Part shown: one piece after another, positions 58,110 through 64,000 of the stretch
Layout: each line of letters opens with the position of its first letter
Numbering within the stretch: position 1 is the stretch's first letter
Assembly (NCBI RefSeq): GCF_002067135.1
Contig: NZ_CP020105.1
Coordinates: forward strand, 3,348,001 to 3,412,000
Direction: 5' to 3'
DNA: 64,000 nucleotides
Origin: Spirosoma rigui
Lineage (GTDB): Bacteria; Bacteroidota; Bacteroidia; Cytophagales; Spirosomataceae
Made by a program: the position numbers and the translations under genes
Notes under the pieces: model-generated
What the model was told of the DNA's origin: nothing
What the model saw: the letters and a program-made list of their open reading frames with translations, nothing else
The model's database searches: none

Positions 58110-60467
58110 TTATTCCGTTCGTAAGCTCTTCACGGGGTCCATCAGAGCGGCTTTGATGCTCTGAAAACTGACCGTTAGCAGGGCAATGCTCACTGCCAGG
58201 ATACCCGCCAGGGCGAAGATCCACCAGTCAATATCGATGCGGTAGACGAAGTCGTTCAGCCACTGGTTCATGGCATACCAGGCAATGGGCGTAGCCACGA
58301 CAATAGCGATGATGACCAGCTGGATGAAATCCCGGCTCAGTAGCGCGATGATACTGACGACCGATGCGCCCAGCACTTTCCGGACGCCGATCTCTTTAGT
58401 ACGTTGCTCGGCGGTGAACATGGCCAGCCCGAACAGCCCCAGGCAGGCAATGAAAATGGCGAGGATAGCGAAGCAGTTCGCCAGTTTGCCAATCCGGGTT
58501 TCGCTGTTGTACTGCTTTTCGAAACTATCGCTGGCAAAGACGTAATCGAAGGGGTAGGCCGGGTTGTATTTCTTCGTAAGCTGCTGCAGACTGGCCAGTG
58601 CCTTTTCGGTTTCGCCGGGCCGCGTTCTCACCAACAACGTATTGTTGTTGGTCGTATCCAGGCGCATGATCAGGGGTTCGATGGCGACGCGCAGGGAGTT
58701 GAGGTGAAAATTCTTCACCATGCCCACAATCTTGCCGCTTTTGTTCCAGAATTTAAGGTCCTGCCTAACGGGGTTTTTCATGCCCATGCGCCGGGCTGCT
58801 TCTTCGTTGACAATGTAGTTGGTGCTGTCTGTTACAATGGATTTGTCAAATTCGCGCCCTTCCAGTAGCTTGATCTTCATCGTTTTGGCGAAGTCATAGC
58901 TGACGGGCAACTGCATGAACAGCGTTTTGTCGTTCGGGTCTTTACCGGTCCACTCAAGGCCGGTTGTGGAGCTGCTGATGGCGAGCGGGTCGGCACCCGA
59001 CGCCGTCACCGACAGAATGCCGGGAGCCTGCACCAACTCCTGCCGGAAGACGTCGAATCGCTTCGGTAATTCCCCTTCCAGCGCCATGTAAATAACGTTT
59101 TCGCGGTCGAGCCCCAGATTTTTGGTCCGGATATAATCGACCTGCCGGCCCGCGATCAGGGTACCGATGATGAGCAGCAGCGACAACGAAAACTGAAAGA
59201 CCACCAGACCCTGCCGAAACCGTACAGCCCCTGCGTTGAAGCGCAGGCTGCCTTTCAGAATACGAATGGGCTGCAGCGACGACAGGAACAGCGCCGGATA
59301 ACTTCCCGACACGATGCCCGTTACCAGCGCCAGTCCGGCCAGCGTGAGCCAGTAATACGGGTTGCCGTACTCAATGGCAATATGTTTGTCGGTGAGCCTG
59401 TTGAAACTGCCCAGTAAAAGCTGCACCAGTACGATGGCAAACACCAGTGCCATCCCGGCCATCAGCACGGCTTCGCCCACAAACTGACCGATAAGGAAAG
59501 TCCGCTCCGCACCCACCACCTTTCGGATGCCCACTTCCTTAGCCCGTTTGGCCGACCGGGCCGTAGCCAGGTTCATAAAGTTGATGCAGGCGATAATGAG
59601 AATGAAAACGGCGACGATGGTAAAGAGTCGGACGTATTCAATGCGGCCACCATCGGGTTTGCCGTTGGTAAATTTCGAGTACAGGTACGTATCCTCAAAC
59701 GGAAACAGGAAGGCCGTGATGGTCGTCACCTTGTCATCGTGCCGATGGATCATGTCTCGGAGCTTGGCATTGACCCGGTTCAGATTGGCCTGCGGGTTTA
59801 ACAGCACAAACGTTCGGGGGCCGTTATTTCCCCACTCGGTCAGCCATTTGTTTTTGGCCTCGAAGGGCTCGATGGGCAGCACAAAATCAAACGTCAGCGA
59901 CGAGCGTTTAGATATGTCGCGCAGAACACCGGTTACCTGCCGGTCGTCGGTATTATCGAGCCGGACTGTCTGCCCCAGTACGTCGGTTCGGCCAAAGAGT
60001 TTCCTCGCTACTGTCTCCGAAATAACGATGGATGTGGGTCCGGAGATGGCTGTTTCAGGGTTGCCGTGCAACAGCGGAAAGGAAAAGATCGAGAACAGAT
60101 TCGGGCTGGCAAACCGGCCTTTTTCTTTGAACCCGGTCGTTCCCCGTGCCAGCAGATGTTCTTCCTCCCAGGTGATCTTCACCGACTTTTCCACCTCGGG
60201 GATTTCGGCGGTGAGAGCGGCCGCTATGGGACCCGGGGTGGCGGGTGTCGTGCTTAGTTCGCTACCCGTCCACTGCTGATTTTCCAGCACCTGAAACAAG
60301 CGGGGACCGTTAGCGTGGAACCGGTTCATGTTTCGCTCGTCCTGCACCCACAGCAGGATCAGCAAACTACAGGTCATCCCCAGCGCCAGACCAAGGACAT
60401 TGATGAACGAGAACGTTTTGCTTTTGACAATATTCCGCCAGGCGATCTTGATGTAATTGCGCAGCAT
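58110..60467 (-). CDS. MacB/FtsX-type ABC transporter permease (first of three tandem copies)
   Basis: 785 aa with the same domain order. Start MLRNYIKIAWRNIVKSKTFSFINVLGLALGMTCSLLILLWV; conserved NFMNLATARSAKRAKEVGIRKVVGA and EQRTKEIGVRKVLGAS; end WYAMNQWLNDFVYRIDIDWWIFALAGILAVSIALLTVSFQSIKAALMDPVKSLRTE in outline. This last block is almost identical to the third copy, unlike the middle one. It is 87 bases after the DUF4097 gene in the same direction, so these permeases probably belong to the sigma-factor unit. No ATPase in the window. Confidence 0.93.
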   Translation of the reverse strand: MLRNYIKIAWRNIVKSKTFSFINVLGLALGMTCSLLILLWVQDERNMNRFHANGPRLFQVLENQQWTGSELSTTPATPGPIAAALTAEIPEVEKSVKITWEEEHLLARGTTGFKEKGRFASPNLFSIFSFPLLHGNPETAISGPTSIVISETVARKLFGRTDVLGQTVRLDNTDDRQVTGVLRDISKRSSLTFDFVLPIEPFEAKNKWLTEWGNNGPRTFVLLNPQANLNRVNAKLRDMIHRHDDKVTTITAFLFPFEDTYLYSKFTNGKPDGGRIEYVRLFTIVAVFILIIACINFMNLATARSAKRAKEVGIRKVVGAERTFLIGQFVGEAVLMAGMALVFAIVLVQLLLGSFNRLTDKHIAIEYGNPYYWLTLAGLALVTGIVSGSYPALFLSSLQPIRILKGSLRFNAGAVRFRQGLVVFQFSLSLLLIIGTLIAGRQVDYIRTKNLGLDRENVIYMALEGELPKRFDVFRQELVQAPGILSVTASGADPLAISSSTTGLEWTGKDPNDKTLFMQLPVSYDFAKTMKIKLLEGREFDKSIVTDSTNYIVNEEAARRMGMKNPVRQDLKFWNKSGKIVGMVKNFHLNSLRVAIEPLIMRLDTTNNNTLLVRTRPGETEKALASLQQLTKKYNPAYPFDYVFASDSFEKQYNSETRIGKLANCFAILAIFIACLGLFGLAMFTAEQRTKEIGVRKVLGASVVSIIALLSRDFIQLVIIAIVVATPIAWYAMNQWLNDFVYRIDIDWWIFALAGILAVSIALLTVSFQSIKAALMDPVKSLRTE

Positions 60468-60554
60468 GGTGACCGAAGGAGTTGGGGAAGGGAGTTCGGG
60501 GGTAATGACACCGGAAATTGACCCGCGTTGCGTGCTATGGCCGGCGGTGATGCC

Positions 60555-61376
60555 TTATTTCGCTTTTCGGACGTAGATGCTGCCCTGCATAGTTTTCATC
60601 ATGACTTCGGGGCCGCCGTTGTTGATTCTCCCGTACACCCAGTCTTCGATGGATACCCTATACATGCCGGATTTGGTCGAACGGGTGCCTTTGGGCTGGC
60701 TCTTGTCAATGTCAAAGTCGAAGTCGCTGAAAATGTCGCCCCGGTCGGATTTGAGCTTGACGTTGGCTTTGACCGATGCGGGAAACGTTACGTCGACGCG
60801 ACCGTTGAGGGTTGAGAAAGCCATGGGAGCATTGGGGCTAACATCGCGGAAGACGGCTGTTACATCGCCATTGATCGTATTGGCTACCGCCGATCCGCTG
60901 ATGTTGGTCAGCTCGATGGCGCCGTTGACGTTATTGATCTCCAGTTCGCCACTCACACGCTCAACGGTGATGTCGCCTTCGTTGACCGTGCTGATCTTGA
61001 GCGAGAAGCGCTGCGGTACCCGGATGGTCAGATTCACCGGTTTCTGGTGGCTGGTGGCATTTATGCGGATGCGGTTATTTTTTTCCTCAGCCGATACGTC
61101 GAGCGCGTTATTGGTTGAGATACGGCGCATACCCCCGCTGCTGGTGCTACGGTCTTCGGCGCGGCTACTGGAGCGGGTCGATGCGTCGATAATCACGTCC
61201 TTGCCCGAGTAGCCGGTGACGTGAATGAACCCATTGACCAGGCCAACCTCCAGCGAGCCGGGTTTGCCGGGATCAGTGAGGGGCACGACGAGTTGTTCCT
61301 TTGATTCGCTCTGGGCAAAAAGGGCCGTTGTTGCCGTCAGTAACAGGACGACAATGCCGGACAGTACGTTATTCAT
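60555..61376 (-). CDS. DUF4097-family beta-strand repeat protein, exported
   Basis: 273 aa from ATG 61376 (MNNVLSGIVVLLLTATTALFAQS, signal peptide). The mature protein is a chain of short repeated beta units: LEVGLVNGFIHVTGYSGKDV, INATSHQKPVNLTIRVPQRF, ISTVNEGDITVERVSGELEINNVNGAIELTNISGSAVANTINGDVTAVF, and AFSTLNGRVDVTFP. The N-G-x-I/V repeats are the mark of DUF4097/adhesin-like beta-helices. It is four bases from its paralogue upstream. Function unknown; in Bacteroidota these occur with ECF sigma/anti-sigma genes, as here. Confidence 0.9.
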   Translation of the reverse strand: MNNVLSGIVVLLLTATTALFAQSESKEQLVVPLTDPGKPGSLEVGLVNGFIHVTGYSGKDVIIDASTRSSSRAEDRSTSSGGMRRISTNNALDVSAEEKNNRIRINATSHQKPVNLTIRVPQRFSLKISTVNEGDITVERVSGELEINNVNGAIELTNISGSAVANTINGDVTAVFRDVSPNAPMAFSTLNGRVDVTFPASVKANVKLKSDRGDIFSDFDFDIDKSQPKGTRSTKSGMYRVSIEDWVYGRINNGGPEVMMKTMQGSIYVRKAK

Positions 61377-61380
61377 TGGC

Positions 61381-62247
61381 TTACGATTGTTTTTTGATGT
61401 ATACATTGCCGTTAAACGTCTCGAAACGCAGGGTCTTGCCGCCCGTTCCGACGCGTACGGCGGTTGTCTTATTGAGTTTGTAGACAGTTTTGTCGCCCTC
61501 GCGCTCCTGGTTTTTAACAACCTGCACGGGCAGGATTTCGGCTTCGGTAAAATCGGTATAGAACTCACCCTGGAAGGTTTTGAACCTCATGTCGGCGGAG
61601 AGACTGGGTGGGTAACTTACCCGAATGTTGCCGTTGAGGGTGTAGTACGACGATTTATCGGGCGGGTTGTCCAGGTAGTTGGCGTCGATATTACCGTTGA
61701 CGGTGTGGACATCCGTAGCCCCCCGGGCGTTGGTCAGGGCAATGGCTCCGTTCACATTGCGCACCCATAGGGCACCCGCTACGTCCTTCACCCGCACATC
61801 ACCCCGGTTCACGGTCGATACGTTAACGTTCATGCCCCGCGGAATTTTCACGGTAAAGTCGAGGGTGAAGTCGTAGTGAATCCGGCGGTCATCCCGGTCG
61901 CCCCTGTTGTTGCGGTTGGGACGCGAATCGAAGGGTTCAACGATGTAGGCCATAACGGTATCACCTTTCTGTTCGAAAGCAAGCTTTAACTCCTGTTTTC
62001 CTTTCGCCAACGCCTGTTTGTCGTCGGAGGTGATCCGCTTGTCGACATCGAAGGTTACGGTATCGTCCGTCGATCCTTCGACGTTGATCAGGCCGTTGAT
62101 GTTGTAGATGACCAGCACGCTGGCCCCGGCTCTGGCTACCGGGAATACTTTGCGGATATGTTCGGTGGCGGCTTCCTGTGATTGTGCCTCCGATTGGGCA
62201 CACGAGATCATCAGTCCCGCCAGCAGGGGGATGAGGTACATTGTCAT
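61381..62247 (-). CDS. DUF4097-family beta-strand repeat protein, exported
   Basis: 288 aa from ATG 62247 (another ATG two codons later). The signal peptide MTMYLIPLLAGLMISCAQS carries a possible lipobox (GLMISC), so it may be a lipoprotein. The mature part has the same beta repeats as its neighbour: STVNRGDVRVKDVAGALWVRNVNGAIALTNARGATDVHTVNGNI in outline, and YYTLNGNIRVSYPP. An acidic/basic insert (SRPNRNNRGDRDDRRIHY) is specific to this copy. It is the third gene of the sigma/anti-sigma unit. Function unknown. Confidence 0.9.
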   Translation of the reverse strand: MTMYLIPLLAGLMISCAQSEAQSQEAATEHIRKVFPVARAGASVLVIYNINGLINVEGSTDDTVTFDVDKRITSDDKQALAKGKQELKLAFEQKGDTVMAYIVEPFDSRPNRNNRGDRDDRRIHYDFTLDFTVKIPRGMNVNVSTVNRGDVRVKDVAGALWVRNVNGAIALTNARGATDVHTVNGNIDANYLDNPPDKSSYYTLNGNIRVSYPPSLSADMRFKTFQGEFYTDFTEAEILPVQVVKNQEREGDKTVYKLNKTTAVRVGTGGKTLRFETFNGNVYIKKQS

Positions 62248-62263
62248 ATGGGTAAAGGGGTTA

Positions 62264-62333
62264 TTGAGTTGGGTGAATGCGTGAACCGGAGAATGAGTAA
62301 ATGAATGGGGTCGGGGGCTCATTCACGATCTCA
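62264..62333. repeat. TGAGT/TGAATG-rich spacer with a weak inverted repeat
   Basis: The 86-base gap between anti-sigma and DUF4097 genes contains GTGAATG (62273-62279), GAATGAGTAAATGAATGG (62291-62308) and CATTCAC (62320-62326). The units resemble the TGAGTGAA-like elements at 8598, 11250 and 31522, but pairing is weak (7 bp). Confidence 0.35.
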
Positions 62334-63155
62334 TTACGTAAGCTCCCGGATTGATTGTTCGATTTTGCTTTTGACGAGGGTGTTGACGCCTTGTTGCCGG
62401 AGAATTTGCCGGAGTGGCTTCAGGGATCGTTTTTCCTGGAGCTTCACCATCACGTCGGCGAGGGCTACCTGCACCAGGGGGGATTCCTGTTTCGTCAGCG
62501 ACTGCACCAGTCCTTCCCGAACGCGGGAGTCGTTCGCCAGCTCGGCGAGGGCTTCCAGCGTTACCAGGCGCACATTAACGTTCGGGTCGTTGTTGAGCGT
62601 TGTCAGCAGGGCGTCGATCACCCGTCTGTTGGCGTCGCTCATCTCTTTGGTATAGCTTACTGCCCGGAGCCGTTCCGTGGCGGACGGATTTTCGAGCAGC
62701 GATAGCATCATCACCTCGCGCATTTCCTGTACCCGCGTCGACAGGGTGTCGATGCGCTGCTGGTAGGCCACCTCGGTCGACTGCCGGCCCGGCAACCAGT
62801 TGCCTGCTAGCAGTCCCAGACTCACGAGCAGCAAACTAAACGCTACCCGACCCGCCAGTTGCGGTGTCCACAACCGGTTGAACTGCGCCAGCCAGCTCGC
62901 CCAGCGGCTCTCGGGAGCCGTACGTTCTGCTTCGTCAAAATGATGGAGCATGGTGTAGAAGCGGGTACGCATCTCGGGATCGGGTTCCGGGGGTGTTATC
63001 GAACCCATCCGCTGCCAGACCTGCCGCGTGGCAGCCAGTTCCTGTCGGCAGGCCGGGCATTGGGCCAGGTGCGCGTCGACAGCGTCCCGGTCCGTGGTCG
63101 ACAGGTCATTAGTCAGCCAGTCGGGGAGTTTATCGGTAGCGTCGTCGCAGTTCAT
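62334..63155 (-). CDS. Anti-sigma factor with zinc-finger-like start and HEAT-like repeat domain
   Basis: 273 aa from ATG 63155, four bases after the sigma stop; a TTG at 63176 is open but would overlap it. The start MNCDDATDKLPDWLTNDLSTTDRDAVDAHLAQCPACRQEL carries the zf-HC2 pattern (C...H-x3-C-x2-C) of anti-sigma factors. A membrane segment (about 103-123, VAFSLLLVSLGLLAGNWL) is followed by a coiled coil and helical repeats (TLNNDPNVNVRLVTLEALAELANDSRVREGLVQSL) that look like HEAT repeats and would be periplasmic. The periplasmic part may sense envelope proteins. Confidence 0.92.
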   Translation of the reverse strand: MNCDDATDKLPDWLTNDLSTTDRDAVDAHLAQCPACRQELAATRQVWQRMGSITPPEPDPEMRTRFYTMLHHFDEAERTAPESRWASWLAQFNRLWTPQLAGRVAFSLLLVSLGLLAGNWLPGRQSTEVAYQQRIDTLSTRVQEMREVMMLSLLENPSATERLRAVSYTKEMSDANRRVIDALLTTLNNDPNVNVRLVTLEALAELANDSRVREGLVQSLTKQESPLVQVALADVMVKLQEKRSLKPLRQILRQQGVNTLVKSKIEQSIRELT

Positions 63156-63159
63156 GGGT

Positions 63160-63765
63160 TTATCGTTCGTTTTCAATCGTCAGGTAGATCGTCTTCAGGG
63201 CGTTCATGGCCCGGTGAACCCGTACTTTCACGGCTCCTTCGGTCGTATCCAGAATACGGGCAATCTCATCGTATTTCAGCTCCTGGTACCGGCTCAGCAC
63301 CAGCACTTCGCGCTGGTCGTCGCTTAGTTTGGCCAGTGCCTGCCGGAGCAGTGCCAATTCCTGTTCTTTTTGCAGCGACTCATCCGCTGGCAGGCCACCC
63401 CCAATCCGGTCGGCAAGGTCGGCTACGTCGTAGTGATGGGCCGTCCGGTTGTTTTGCCGGGCGGTATCGATCAGAACATGGCGGGCCAGGTGATACATCC
63501 AGGTCCGGAAAGCCCCGTCGCCGGTGAACGTATGCCGGTATTTCAGCATCCGGTAGAAAACCGTCTGGACCATGTCTTCACTGGCATCGGGTCGCCCGCT
63601 CATGTGGTAGAGGAAGCCGAAAAGCTCCCGGTGGTACCGCTCGAAGAGTAGTCCCATCCGGTTCAAATCGCCCGCCTTGACCCGCAGCATCAGGGCATTG
63701 TCTGTCAGTGCATTCAACGGTTTAAAAGGTGGTGTTAAGGAATTTGACGTGGAAACCGCCGACAT
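63160..63765 (-). CDS. ECF-type RNA polymerase sigma factor
   Basis: 201 aa. Region 2 spans about residues 25-95 (LMLRVKAGDLNRMGLLFERYHRELFGFLYHMSG... ASEDMVQTVFYRMLKY ... FRTWMYHLARHVLID). Region 4 (about 140-195: LAKLSDDQREVLVLSRYQELKYDEIARILDTTEGAVKVRVHRAMNAL in outline) is clear. It directs transcription of an envelope-linked set, presumably including the genes downstream. The ATG at 63765 is followed by an S/T-rich stretch; the next in-frame Met (LMLRV) is at residue 26. The anti-sigma gene begins four bases after its stop. The A/T-rich upstream lacks a clear TAnnTTTG box. Confidence 0.94.
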   Translation of the reverse strand: MSAVSTSNSLTPPFKPLNALTDNALMLRVKAGDLNRMGLLFERYHRELFGFLYHMSGRPDASEDMVQTVFYRMLKYRHTFTGDGAFRTWMYHLARHVLIDTARQNNRTAHHYDVADLADRIGGGLPADESLQKEQELALLRQALAKLSDDQREVLVLSRYQELKYDEIARILDTTEGAVKVRVHRAMNALKTIYLTIENER

Positions 63766-63963
63766 CCCGGGAGGTTACAGAAAAAATTAATTTTTTTTTG
63801 CGTGTGTTTCTGCCCCTGGTAAAAGGAGCATCCCGCCAGTCACCCGTTGAGACGCGTTGACTGGCGGGATGAACGAAAGGGGCTTTCCAAACGACCGGGT
63901 GCACCATTTTGTGTGCTCCGGCAACGGGTCAACGAGCGCAGTGGCACCCGCCCGAACGGAGGC
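63766..63963. other. Upstream region of the sigma factor gene, no gene supported
   Basis: Contains an A/T-rich run (63781-63799), a strong hairpin (63829-63871) and about 90 bases with no recognised feature. Confidence 0.4.
63829..63871 (-). terminator. Hairpin upstream of the sigma factor gene
   Basis: Perfect 14-bp arms CATCCCGCCAGTCA (63829-63842) and TGACTGGCGGGATG (63858-63871) with a 15-base loop. On the minus strand it is followed by CTCCTTTTACC, a weak T-tract. It may terminate the gene entering from the right, or sit in the sigma mRNA leader. Confidence 0.6.
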
Positions 63964-64000
63964 TTAGTGCATGGATCGTAGCTGCCGCTGCTTGGCCAGG
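63964..64000 (-). CDS. Possible C-terminal end of a gene entering from the right edge
   Basis: On the minus strand one frame reads LAKQRQLRSMH and then TAA (63964-63966), about 90 bases before the hairpin at 63829-63871. Only 12 codons are visible, so neither coding nor product can be judged; the distance to a likely terminator is the sole support. Confidence 0.25.
   Translation of the reverse strand, partial: LAKQRQLRSMH

Noticed and set aside
55588-58224. Longer permease reading frame to 58224
   Set aside because: The first 72 codons overlap the end of the upstream permease gene and lack conservation; the MacB-type start is at 58008.

Overview
The window looks like chromosomal DNA of a Cytophagales bacterium close to Spirosoma (Bacteroidota). 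This rests on protein families (PorQ of type IX secretion, DUF5686, DUF4097, LytTR pairs, orphan MacB-like permeases), on promoter-like sites of the Bacteroidota form TTG-N19/20-TAnnTTTG, and on the neighbourhood rel-fur-purA. Coding density is high. There is no rRNA, insertion sequence, prophage or CRISPR array; one tRNA gene is present (tRNA-Leu, anticodon UAG).

Layout. 1-3.9 kb (minus): two overlapping coiled-coil membrane proteins, an ethanolamine-type APC permease, and a protein whose C-terminal domain resembles the DNA polymerase III psi subunit. 4-6 kb (minus): a sulfite dehydrogenase/cytochrome c pair and a DUF2892 protein. 6.1-10.9 kb (minus): purA, a DUF3291 protein, fur and rel. 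11-12.8 kb (plus): tRNA-Leu and trigger factor. 13-19.4 kb (plus): a TetR regulator and a TolC/MFP/RND efflux set with two matching operator-like palindromes. 19.4-26.8 kb (plus): an inositol-lipid cluster with acyl carrier protein, myo-inositol-phosphate synthase, PgpA-like phosphatase, GtrA-like protein, DUF5686 outer-membrane protein, CDP-alcohol phosphatidyltransferase, DUF4833 protein and an AUR1-type PAP2 enzyme.

26.9-39 kb is mixed housekeeping and envelope content: a conserved lipoprotein, a YrdC/YciO protein, GT2 and GT14 glycosyltransferases, YihY, a thioesterase, MltG, an MFS transporter, HslU, a KdsC-like phosphatase and PorQ. 39-46.3 kb: acyl-CoA carboxylase beta subunit, a class III aminotransferase, two paralogous envelope proteins, a sodium:solute symporter, and two very small membrane proteins of 46 and 41 aa. 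46.4-51.5 kb (minus): a membrane-bound winged-helix regulator with two small secreted proteins, then a LytS/LytTR-type two-component system with a secreted protein encoded between its genes. 51.5-63.8 kb (minus): an aromatic/glycine-rich secreted protein, three tandem MacB-type permeases without an ATPase, two DUF4097 proteins, an anti-sigma factor with HEAT-like repeats and an ECF sigma factor, probably one envelope-stress regulon.

The most interesting parts are the inositol-lipid cluster with its uncharacterised members, the membrane-embedded regulator with a three-copy direct repeat upstream of a likely target promoter, the sigma/anti-sigma/DUF4097/permease block, and palindromic intergenic elements built from TGAGTGAA-like units.
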